This document shows positions 29,751-36,079 of a stretch of 64,000 nucleotides of DNA, in pieces. The position numbers and the translations under genes were made by a program. Origin of the DNA: JACVRW01 sp963846505. Its GTDB lineage: Bacteria; Actinomycetota; Thermoleophilia; Solirubrobacterales; Thermoleophilaceae. The stretch lies in assembly GCA_963846505.1 (NCBI GenBank), contig CAWJWD010000004.1:806001-870000 (forward strand), in the 5' to 3' direction. The notes beneath the pieces were generated by a model. It was not told the origin of the DNA. It made no database searches and saw nothing but the letters and a program-made list of their open reading frames with translations. Position 1 is the stretch's first letter. The number at the start of each line of letters is the position of its first letter.

Positions 29751-30161
29751 TCAGGTCTTGATCGAACCCGGGCGGGTCAGCGCCCAGATCACCCAGACGT
29801 CGAGCGCGATCACGAGGATCGCCCAGAACGGGTAGTACGGGATGAAGAAGAAGTTCGCGAGCGCGCTGAGGCTCGCGAGGATGATCGCCGTCACACCCGC
29901 CCAGGTCGACCCGTTGAAGAGACCGAAGCCGGTGATGATCAGCAGGATGCCGATCAGCAGGTGGATCCATCCCCATGCCGAGGTGTCGATGTCGAACGTG
30001 TAGTTCTGCGCGACGACGTAGAAATTGTCGTCGATGATGGCTACCAGTCCTGCGATCACCTGGAAGAAGCCGATCAGGGTGAGCAAGCAGGCGGCGAAGG
30101 TGACGCCGCCCACGGCCCAACCCGATACCGGTGGCTGTTGCCCAGGTCGGGGGTCGTTCAC
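29751..30161 (-). CDS. DUF7144-type four-helix membrane protein
   Basis: The 136-residue protein has four membrane helices (about residues 16-40, 62-80, 84-102 and 106-127) and the pattern GWIHLLIGILLIITGFGL with STWAGVTAIILASLSALANF, which I know from the actinobacterial DUF7144 membrane family. Function unknown. It converges with the peroxidase gene. Confidence 0.8.
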   Translation of the reverse strand: MNDPRPGQQPPVSGWAVGGVTFAACLLTLIGFFQVIAGLVAIIDDNFYVVAQNYTFDIDTSAWGWIHLLIGILLIITGFGLFNGSTWAGVTAIILASLSALANFFFIPYYPFWAILVIALDVWVIWALTRPGSIKT

Positions 30162-30243
30162 GAGACTGCTCCTTTCGTCCGGCGAACCATGCGATTTGCC
30201 GCCTCATTGGTTCGCCAGCACCAAGCAATGCCCTGCCCGTGGC

Positions 30244-30495
30244 CTACGGCTTGTCGAATTCGTCCGGGTCGACGGCCGCGAAACGGAGCTTGCCGTCGCT
30301 CTCGATCGGCTCGATCAGGCCCGCGTCGACGAGCTTGACCAGGTCGTCGATCAGCTGCTCGGCGACCCGCTCGTCGTCCATCGCCGCGGCGCTGCGCCGC
30401 TCGGGGACGGTCGCGAGGAGATCGATCTTGCGGTCGAAGCGCCACGGGGCTCGGGTGCGGTCCGGTCGGTTCTTGGTGATCCAGTAGCTGCTCAT
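30244..30495 (-). CDS. Small protein with winged-helix-like C-terminus
   Basis: From ATG 30495 (GGAGGAAGC just upstream) the product has 83 residues: a basic start with WITKNRPDRTRAPWRFDRKI and a C-terminal helix-helix-wing pattern, VAEQLIDDLVKLVDAGLIEP then GKLRFAAV. I do not recognise the family. The gene at 33477 encodes another small protein with a similar DLYAAGLI-type helix and wing. A perfect 16-base palindrome lies 17 bases upstream. Confidence 0.6.
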   Translation of the reverse strand: MSSYWITKNRPDRTRAPWRFDRKIDLLATVPERRSAAAMDDERVAEQLIDDLVKLVDAGLIEPIESDGKLRFAAVDPDEFDKP

Positions 30496-30511
30496 GCTTC
30501 CTCCGAGTTCA

Positions 30512-30527
30512 TACGCAACGTTGCGTA
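30512..30527. promoter_or_regulatory. Perfect 16-base palindrome TACGCAACGTTGCGTA
   Basis: The palindrome is exact over 16 bases without spacer and lies 17 bases upstream of the ATG of the small gene ending at 30244, where a dimeric repressor would block transcription. The gene it precedes may itself encode a DNA-binding wing, so self-control is possible. Confidence 0.5.
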
Positions 30528-30670
30528 GGAGGAATGGTGAGGTCGGCGTCGGACGGAACGGGCGGCATAGCCCAAACCCGCTCGTAGCGTGCTTTCCTGG
30601 CCTTATCTCTCGATGAGCCCTGCTCGTTGCGAGGAAAGCAGGAGCTGTCGACACGCTTCTCCACAGCTAC

Positions 30671-30688
30671 GTGGCATTCCAATGCCAC
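30671..30688. promoter_or_regulatory. Perfect inverted repeat GTGGCATTCCAATGCCAC
   Basis: Eight-base perfect arms flank a CC centre, 35 bases before the ATG at 30723. A DnaA-box-like TTGTCCACA follows at 30710-30718. It may be an operator for the coiled-coil gene downstream, or a hairpin in its leader. Confidence 0.45.
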
Positions 30689-30722
30689 GAGCTATTGCGT
30701 ATGAACATCTTGTCCACAGGCC

Positions 30723-31457
30723 ATGCTGCAGCACGAATCGCCGACCGCGATAGAACCGCTCCAGCCGATGGTCCCCCCCACGCCAATGCCCTCGAACCGC
30801 CTCGTCCGCGCCGCCGCCGCGGAGCGGGCGGACCTGCGCCGCCACCGCGAGCGTCTGCTCGAGACGCGCGAGAGCCTGCGCACCGAGCTGGCGCGCATCG
30901 AGTCGTCGCTGGCCGAGGTCGACGAACGCGACGCGCTGCTCGACCGCCTCACCGGACCCGAGGCCGAACCCGCCACGGCGGACGCGCAGGGCGAAGCCGA
31001 AGCGAACGCCGCCACGAACGCGACCGTCCTGCGCGGCCCCGCGATCCGGCGTGCGGCCGTCGAGGTGCTGCTCCGCCACTCCCAGCGTCCCGAGGCGCTG
31101 CACTACCGCGACTGGTACGAGGCGCTGCGCGCCGCCGGCTACGCCGTCGCCGGCAAGGACCCGCTCGCGGTCTTCCTGACCCAGCTCAGCCGCTCACCGG
31201 CGGTGCGCAAGGGCAGCCAGAGCGGCGTCTACGAGCTCGACCGCTCCGCCCCACAGCGCCTACGCCAGCAGCTCGATCGCCTGCACGACGAGCTGCGCGG
31301 CCTGACCGCGACGCCGAGCGCCACCGCCGACCTCGCCGCCATCCGCACCCGCCGCGCCGAGCTGACGACGCAGATCGGCCACGCCGAGAAGGCGCTCGAA
31401 GAGGCCGAGCAGGTGCTCACGCCCGGCAACGAGGACCATCTCGCCGTCGCGGGATAG
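30723..31457 (+). CDS. Coiled-coil protein with HARE-HTH-like domain
   Basis: The 244-residue protein has an N-terminal coiled coil (about residues 25-70, rich in Arg, Glu and Leu), a central winged-helix-like domain (AAVEVLLRHSQRPEALHYRD, LRAAGYAVAGKDPLAVFLTQ, SGVYELD; about residues 105-175) that resembles the HARE-HTH fold, and a second coiled coil to the end. HARE-HTH domains are proposed to sense modified DNA. No clear ribosome site precedes the ATG, and internal starts cannot be excluded. Confidence 0.6.
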   Translation: MLQHESPTAIEPLQPMVPPTPMPSNRLVRAAAAERADLRRHRERLLETRESLRTELARIESSLAEVDERDALLDRLTGPEAEPATADAQGEAEANAATNATVLRGPAIRRAAVEVLLRHSQRPEALHYRDWYEALRAAGYAVAGKDPLAVFLTQLSRSPAVRKGSQSGVYELDRSAPQRLRQQLDRLHDELRGLTATPSATADLAAIRTRRAELTTQIGHAEKALEEAEQVLTPGNEDHLAVAG

Positions 31458-31495
31458 CGCTGCACGCTTGGCCGAGCCCGTCCTTGACGACGGCT

Positions 31496-31894
31496 CTACG
31501 GCTGCCAGACGCGCAGGGACGTACAGGAGGCCAAGCGGTCGAAGTCACTGTCGGCGTGGAGCAGTGGAGCGTTCGTACGCACGCACGGCGCTGCGATCAG
31601 GCAGTCGAGCGTCTTGCGGATCGCGATCTCCGCACGGCGTGCCGTTCGATAGAGGCTCGCGGCGAGTGCGAAGTCCTGCAGATCCTCTAGGCGGAGGATC
31701 GGAAAGGCACTCAGATGACGCTCGACGAGCCGGGCCTCGCGATCGGAGCGAAGGCCTTGGAGAATCTCGGTGAGCACGATGTCTGTGAGCGCGACCGGCT
31801 CGCCGCCTTCGATCAGCTCCACGCACTGCGCAGCTTGGGTGGTGGCGTTGTCGTTGAGGACGTCGACCCAGACGCTGGTGTCGACGACGATCAC
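31496..31894 (-). CDS. vapC: VapC-type PIN-domain ribonuclease toxin
   Basis: The 132-residue protein is a full PIN domain: Asp5 in VVDTSVWVDVL, Glu43 in DIVLTEILQGLRSD, Asp97 in TLDCLIAAPC and Asp115/117 in HADSDFDRLA make up the acidic metal site. VapC toxins cut tRNA or rRNA and are held inactive by VapB. Its start overlaps the vapB stop by four bases (ATGA), the usual coupled arrangement. Confidence 0.92.
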   Translation of the reverse strand: MIVVDTSVWVDVLNDNATTQAAQCVELIEGGEPVALTDIVLTEILQGLRSDREARLVERHLSAFPILRLEDLQDFALAASLYRTARRAEIAIRKTLDCLIAAPCVRTNAPLLHADSDFDRLASCTSLRVWQP

Positions 31895-32088
31895 GGCCGA
31901 CCGCGCCGGCTTTCGACCAGATCGCCATCCCAGTGCACCCGGCCACGCAGGTCGAGTACCCCAATTCGGCGGTGTCGTGCGACGAGCTCGCGAAGCGCGA
32001 GGTCGACGGTCTCTCGCTTGGTGCGAGTACCGGTCAGCTCCTGGGCCGCCTGCAGCACGTCATCGTCGATCTCGATGTTGGTCCGCAT
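31891..32088 (-). CDS. vapB: VapB-type antitoxin
   Basis: The 65-residue protein starts MRTNIEIDDDVLQAAQELTG, then TKRETVDLALRELVAR, a ribbon-helix-helix DNA-binding fold of the VapB/Arc type. Its C-terminal DLRGRVHWDGDL part would wrap VapC. It precedes vapC and should repress the operon through the ATACAC-N8-GTGTAT repeat just upstream. Confidence 0.92.
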   Translation of the reverse strand: MRTNIEIDDDVLQAAQELTGTRTKRETVDLALRELVARHRRIGVLDLRGRVHWDGDLVESRRGRP

Positions 32089-32098
32089 ACACCCGAAG

Positions 32099-32118
32099 AT
32101 ACACCACGTACTGTGTAT
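32099..32118. promoter_or_regulatory. Probable VapB operator (ATACAC-N8-GTGTAT)
   Basis: A perfect six-base inverted repeat with an eight-base spacer sits ten bases upstream of the vapB ATG. A further TACACC-like half-site lies beside it. VapB-type antitoxins bind such repeats to autoregulate. Confidence 0.6.
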
Positions 32119-32164
32119 TGCCCTCTTTCAGTCCGGAAGATGCCTGGGCAAGACCGGCCTTAAT

Positions 32165-32198
32165 AAAGTTTCCGAAATATGGCAGAAACGGAAACTTT
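32165..32198. promoter_or_regulatory. 34-base interrupted palindrome AAAGTTTCCG-N14-CGGAAACTTT
   Basis: Ten-base arms are perfectly complementary around a 14-base AT-rich centre (32175-32188). The element lies 15 bases upstream of the ATG of the HTH gene and in a locally AT-rich window. It is the strongest operator-like sequence in the accessory region and most simply serves the HTH protein encoded next to it. Confidence 0.65.
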
Positions 32199-32213
32199 GC
32201 CTACGCTTGTCTC

Positions 32214-32908
32214 ATGCGTGCAATCGAGCGCAAGAGGTGACTCTTCGAGAACGTCCGCCGTCTTCGCCGGGCCGAGCGAGCGGCGCCCGCGCTACGAGAC
32301 GTCGTAGCGGTTCGCGCCTCTCTCCAGGCCGAACTGGGCACAACGGTCTCTCAGCGTCTCGCCGCCAACCTGCTTGGCATCAGCCACACGGCGCTGCGAC
32401 GCTGGATCGATGGTGGCGATCTTCCGACTGTCCACAGCACCGAAGGAAGGCAGCAAGTTCCCGTCGCGGCCCTCCTCGACCTGGTCGATGCCGTCGATCG
32501 CGAACGAGCGACCGGTCGGCGCCACGTGCTCGAGCCGGCGATGCTCGAAGGACGCGACCGCACACAGCGGCTCGACCCATCCGAGCTTCTGCCCCCCACC
32601 GGCTCCACCACCGAAGCGCACGAACGGGCGAGCCGCCGCAGCCTCGCCTACCACCGAGCGCTTGCGAAGCGACTCCGCCGACCGATGATCGACGACGCTC
32701 TGCACGTGATCTGGGCGTGGCGCGACCAGGGGATGATCGACCCCCGATGGGCGGATCGCTGGGAGCAGCTGCTGGACAAGCGCGTATCGGAGGTCAAGAG
32801 AGTCCTCGGCGAAGACACGTCCGAGGCTCGGGATCTGCGGCAGAACTCGCCCTTTGCGGGCATGCTCAGCGAACCGAGCGGCGCAAGCTCATGCGGGAGG
32901 TCAGGTGA
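32214..32908 (+). pseudogene. Helix-turn-helix protein gene, disrupted (in-frame stop and frameshift)
   Basis: The frame from ATG 32214 reads MRAIERKR, stops at TGA 32238-32240, and continues as LFENVRRLRRAERAAPALRD, SQRLAANLLGISHTALRRWI (a helix-turn-helix of MerR/excisionase style) and RSLAYHRALAKRLRRPMIDD to QNSPFAGMLSEP. There it needs a shift of one base (about 32870) to finish ERRKLMREVR at 32908. The pieces form one conserved-looking 230-residue protein. Either the gene is broken or the sequence has errors; a start beyond the TGA with no good initiation codon makes decay or error more likely than a shorter gene. Confidence 0.6.
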
Positions 32909-33432
32909 GCCTCATGCAAGCCCGGCGCAACGTCGAGCTGAAGGCGACCGATCCGTCGCCCATGCGCTCACTGGAGATCTGTAGCCAGCTCGACGCCGAC
33001 GATCGTGGCGTACTCGAGCAACGGGACACCCATTTCGTCGTGGCGCACGGGGGCCTGAAGTTGCGCGAGCAGCGGCCGGGCACGCCGCACCTGATCCAGT
33101 TCGAGCGAGCCGACAAGCCGCAGCAGCGGCTGAGCAGCTATCACGTGGTCGAGGTCGACGACGGCTCGGCTTGCCTGGCCGCGCTGACGGCCGCGCTCGG
33201 GGTGCGCTGCGTCGTCGCCAAGCGCCGGCACCTGTTCCTCTGGCAGGAGGTGCGGATCCATCTCGACGACGTCGAGGGCCTGGGTTCCTTCATCGAGTTG
33301 GAGGCCGTCGCCTCGCCTGACTCGGACCTGACGCGCGAGCACGCGCTGGTCGCATGGCTACGCGAAGCCTTCGCGATCACAGACGATCGACTGTGCGCTC
33401 GCGGATATGCCGATCAACTCGGTCTCGGGTAG
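32905..33432 (+). CDS. CYTH-domain protein (CyaB/class IV cyclase-like)
   Basis: From GTG 32905 (GGAGG four bases upstream, GTGA overlap with the HTH gene stop) the protein has 175 residues; ATG 32914 is an alternative. It is a CYTH fold: RRNVELKA as the start motif, QRDTHFVVAHGGLKLREQRP, LIQFERAD, AKRRHLFLWQEVRIHLDDVE and GLGSFIELEAVA. The acidic/basic tunnel residues typical of triphosphate binding are present. Family members are adenylate cyclases or triphosphate hydrolases; the actual substrate cannot be told. Coupling to an HTH gene suggests a joint role. Confidence 0.85.
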   Translation: MSLMQARRNVELKATDPSPMRSLEICSQLDADDRGVLEQRDTHFVVAHGGLKLREQRPGTPHLIQFERADKPQQRLSSYHVVEVDDGSACLAALTAALGVRCVVAKRRHLFLWQEVRIHLDDVEGLGSFIELEAVASPDSDLTREHALVAWLREAFAITDDRLCARGYADQLGLG

Positions 33433-33476
33433 GGACGGGGCGCCGGCTGCTCTGTGCGGCGCCCCGTAATCGTGCG

Positions 33477-33758
33477 CTACTCGGCGAGGCGGTTTGCCTC
33501 GTGGGCGGCGCGGGTGGCGAAGATGAACGTGCCGAGGCGATGGATCAGGCCCGCGGCGTACAGGTCTTCGATGGCGTCCTCGACGTCGACCGTGTCCGGC
33601 TGGCCGCCGGGCTCGGTGTCGGACGAGGGATGCAGCTGGCGGTCCAGCTCGGCGAGCGTCCAGAGGCCGGTGTGGTCCTCCAGGAGCAGGCCGAGCAGGG
33701 CCTGTTTGAGGGATGACGGGTCGTCGGGCGGGTTGCCCGGGATACGCTGATCGCGCAT
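33477..33758 (-). CDS. Small winged-helix-like protein
   Basis: The 93-residue protein has SSLKQALLGLLLEDHTGLWTL followed by ELDRQL, then VEDAIEDLYAAGLIHRLGTFIFATRAA, reading as three helices and a wing. Such single-domain winged helices are common in actinobacteria as regulators, but I recognise no specific family. It starts ATG at 33758 and is convergent with the CYTH gene. Confidence 0.6.
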   Translation of the reverse strand: MRDQRIPGNPPDDPSSLKQALLGLLLEDHTGLWTLAELDRQLHPSSDTEPGGQPDTVDVEDAIEDLYAAGLIHRLGTFIFATRAAHEANRLAE

Positions 33759-33783
33759 GGGAAGGCCTCTACTTCCTGTGCCA

Positions 33784-33814
33784 GGCCCCGGGCTGCTACA
33801 ACAGCGCCGGGGCC
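33784..33814. terminator. GC-rich hairpin between convergent or unrelated genes
   Basis: GGCCCCGG (33784-33791) and CCGGGGCC (33807-33814) form a perfect eight-base stem with a 15-base loop, followed on the plus strand by GCTTTGTTGG. It has a short T-rich tail only on one side, so termination is plausible but not certain. Confidence 0.4.
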
Positions 33815-33865
33815 GCTTTGTTGGATGAGAGCGAATCTAGAAAGCGCAGCGGACGGACCGGGACG

Positions 33866-34351
33866 TCAGCTCGTGAGGTGGTCGATCACGTCCTTGGAGT
33901 GCGTGACCGGCAGGCGGTTGCCCTCGAGCTCGATGCGCGAGCCGGAGCCCTCGTCGATCAGCTCGAGCACGCGCACGTTGACGCGCTGGTGGACCTTGAC
34001 GTCCAGCTGTCCGCGCGGGAGCTGGAAGGCGATCTCGGTCGGCTCGCTGTGGCGGGTCTTGGCGGCGAAGCCGTAGACGGTCGTCGGCGAGACGGCGACC
34101 AGCATCGTGGCCGGCAGGCCGGAGGCCGCGTCGTGGGCGTGCATGCCGGCGATCGAGCCCGCGCCCAGGCCGATCGCATCTCCCACCGCCCCGCCGATCG
34201 CCCCACCGGCATCGCTGCCGACCAGGCCGCCGACGAACAGGCCGCCGGTGTGGCCGCGGGGGTTGAATTGCCCCACCGCCTCGAGCTCGTCCTCGATCCC
34301 GCGAGCCGTAAGCGCGCCCTGGACCAACTCGATCATCGACTCCTCAGACAC
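33866..34351 (-). CDS. Glycine-zipper hypothetical protein
   Basis: The 161-residue product has a Gly/Ala-rich segment with repeated GG spacing (GGLFVGGLVGSDAGGAIGG and onward, about residues 35-70), resembling a glycine zipper that inserts in or packs against membranes. A beta-rich C-terminal half follows (TMLVAVSPTTVYGFAAKT, VNVRVLELID), looking like a small PH-like domain. Starts with GTG 34351. Function unknown. It is divergent from flgG. Confidence 0.6.
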   Translation of the reverse strand: MSEESMIELVQGALTARGIEDELEAVGQFNPRGHTGGLFVGGLVGSDAGGAIGGAVGDAIGLGAGSIAGMHAHDAASGLPATMLVAVSPTTVYGFAAKTRHSEPTEIAFQLPRGQLDVKVHQRVNVRVLELIDEGSGSRIELEGNRLPVTHSKDVIDHLTS

Positions 34352-34382
34352 ACCGCGTCCTCTCGCCGGGAAGACGGAGCCT

Positions 34383-34409
34383 AAAGGCCGCCGGCACGCC
34401 GCCGATCAC
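34383..34409 (+). promoter_or_regulatory. Sigma-28 (FliA) type promoter for the flgG operon
   Basis: TAAA, exactly 15 bases, GCCGATCA: all -35 bases and seven of eight -10 bases match the FliA consensus. It points at flgG, 76 bases downstream, and would drive flgG-flgJ-flgN-flgK-flgL-fliW-csrA. Confidence 0.78.
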
Positions 34410-34485
34410 CCGGGGCGAGATTCGACGAGGGCCTCGAATGGCTGGACCGCACCGCGGAGGCCGGGCCCCGGAGGAAACAGAGCCA

Positions 34486-35223
34486 ATGATCGAAGGCTTG
34501 TACTCGGCAGCAGCCGGGATGATGGCCCAGCAGGACCGCCTGGACTCGGTCGCGAACGACATCGCGAACGTCAACACGCACGGCTACAAGCACGCGCGTG
34601 TGGCCTTCCGCGACCTCGCCTACCTCGCCAGCGGCCAGGGTGCCGCCGACGGCGTCTCGACCGGCAGCGGCAGCGCCGCCTGGGCCATGGGCCGCTCCTT
34701 TGCCCAGGGCGGGCTGGAGCGCACCGATCGCTCGCTCGACGTCGCCATCGAGGGTCCCGGCTTCATGCGCGTGCGCACCGCCGGCGGCCAGGAGGCCCTG
34801 ACCCGCGACGGCAATCTCCAGGTCGACGCCAACGGCCAGCTCGTCACCTCGCACGGCGAGAAGCTCGTCCCCCCGATCACGATCCCCAAGGGCATCGATC
34901 CCGGCAAGCTCACGATCGCCCCCGACGGCCGCGTCAGCGGCGAGGGCCGTCAGCTCGGGCGCATCCAGCTCGTCGACGTGCCCGCCCCGGACAAGCTCAC
35001 CGCCCTCGGCGACAACCTCTACGCCCCCAGCGCCGCCAGCGGCGCGGCGCGCAACGCGCCCAGCGACGCCCGCGTCGTGCAGGGTGCGCTCGAAGGCTCG
35101 AACGTCGACATGTCCGAGGCGATGGTCGACATGATGGACGCGCAGAAGAGCTACGCGCTCGCCAGCCGCGCGATCCAGATGCAGGACCAGGCGATGGAGA
35201 TCGCGAACGGGCTGCGTCGCTGA
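34486..35223 (+). CDS. flgG: Flagellar rod protein FlgG
   Basis: From ATG 34486 (GGAGGAAA upstream) the product has 245 residues. It begins IEGLYSAAAGMMAQQDRLDS and VANDIANVNTHGYKHARVAF, has DVAIEGPGFMRVRTAGGQ and LTRDGNLQVDANGQLVTSHG, and ends with VDMSEAMVDMMDAQKSYALA and the coiled tail. This is a complete FlgG-type distal rod protein, followed immediately by the rod-binding protein gene as in many genomes. Confidence 0.88.
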   Translation: MIEGLYSAAAGMMAQQDRLDSVANDIANVNTHGYKHARVAFRDLAYLASGQGAADGVSTGSGSAAWAMGRSFAQGGLERTDRSLDVAIEGPGFMRVRTAGGQEALTRDGNLQVDANGQLVTSHGEKLVPPITIPKGIDPGKLTIAPDGRVSGEGRQLGRIQLVDVPAPDKLTALGDNLYAPSAASGAARNAPSDARVVQGALEGSNVDMSEAMVDMMDAQKSYALASRAIQMQDQAMEIANGLRR

Positions 35224-35543
35224 TGCCGACCTCGATCGACACCAGCGTGCTGCCGCTCGTCGACCGCAGCGCTCTGCCCGCGGACGTGCGCAAGGCGAGC
35301 AAGGAAGACCAGCAGGCATTCCGTGCCGCGCTCGGCTTCGAGCAGGCGCTCGTGTCGCAGCTGCTGTCGAGCGTCGAGTCGCTGAACGAGATCGGCGGCG
35401 AAGAGGCTCCTGCCGCCTACAAGAACCTGATCCCGCAGACGCTCGCCGAGGCGATGTCCTCGCAGGGCGGTCTCGGGCTCGCGCGCGATCTGTACGAGTC
35501 GATGCAAGGCAGCGACGCGTCGAGCGAGAGCGAGCAGCCGTGA
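35223..35543 (+). CDS. flgJ: FlgJ-like rod-binding protein without muramidase domain
   Basis: The 106-residue protein contains the Rod-binding domain: QAFRAALGFEQALVSQLLSS and a C-terminal LIPQTLAEAMSSQGGLGLAR, which match the FlgJ N-terminal module. The peptidoglycan hydrolase half is missing; the transglycosylase at 8738-9328 likely provides it. ATG overlaps the flgG stop (ATGA), and the stop overlaps the next start. Confidence 0.85.
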   Translation: MPTSIDTSVLPLVDRSALPADVRKASKEDQQAFRAALGFEQALVSQLLSSVESLNEIGGEEAPAAYKNLIPQTLAEAMSSQGGLGLARDLYESMQGSDASSESEQP

Positions 35544-36076
35544 ACGCCGCCGCCTCCACGGCTCCGACCAAGCTCGGCACCGTCCTGCTCCAGCACATGG
35601 AGCAGCAGCTGATCTCCGTGCGCGCACTGCTCGAGCTCACGCTCAAGCAGGGCGCCGCGATCAAGGCGCGCGAGGTCGACACCGTCGTGCGCCGCCTCTC
35701 CGACATCAACGTCGAGGTCAGCCGCCGCGACCAGATCGAGGCCCAGCGCGCCGCGCTGCTCGAGCACGCCGGCGCGCACCTGGGCAAGCCCGCCTCCGAG
35801 GTCACGCTCACCGACATGGCGCCGCTGATGGCCCCGCAGGAATTCGCCGTCGCCCAACAGCGCAGCGGCGAGCTGCGCGGCATGCTCGCCGAGGTCCAGC
35901 GTGAGACCCAGCTCAACCGCGCGCTGATGCGCCAGGAGCTCTCTTTCCTCGACCATCTGCTGCGCCTCGCCGGCCACCCCTCCGAGCCCGGCTACCGCCC
36001 CTCGGGCGAGCAGCCGCTGACTGCCAGCGCGGCGCCGACGATCACGGCCCGCCGACTCTTCGACAGCGAGGCCTAG
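35540..36076 (+). CDS. flgN: Flagellar chaperone FlgN
   Basis: The 178-residue protein is largely helical with the FlgN-like start VLLQHMEQQLISVRALLELT and a regular coiled-coil middle. FlgN keeps the hook-filament junction proteins FlgK and FlgL unfolded for export, and it stands directly before flgK, three bases away. It begins with GTG overlapping the flgJ stop. The family is poorly conserved, so context carries much of the weight. Confidence 0.8.
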   Translation: MNAAASTAPTKLGTVLLQHMEQQLISVRALLELTLKQGAAIKAREVDTVVRRLSDINVEVSRRDQIEAQRAALLEHAGAHLGKPASEVTLTDMAPLMAPQEFAVAQQRSGELRGMLAEVQRETQLNRALMRQELSFLDHLLRLAGHPSEPGYRPSGEQPLTASAAPTITARRLFDSEA

Positions 36077-36079
36077 ACC

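Noticed and set aside
30657..30718. Two DnaA-box-like sites as a possible replication origin.
   Set aside because: Only two sites, one imperfect, with no dnaA/dnaN neighbours or AT-rich unwinding region.
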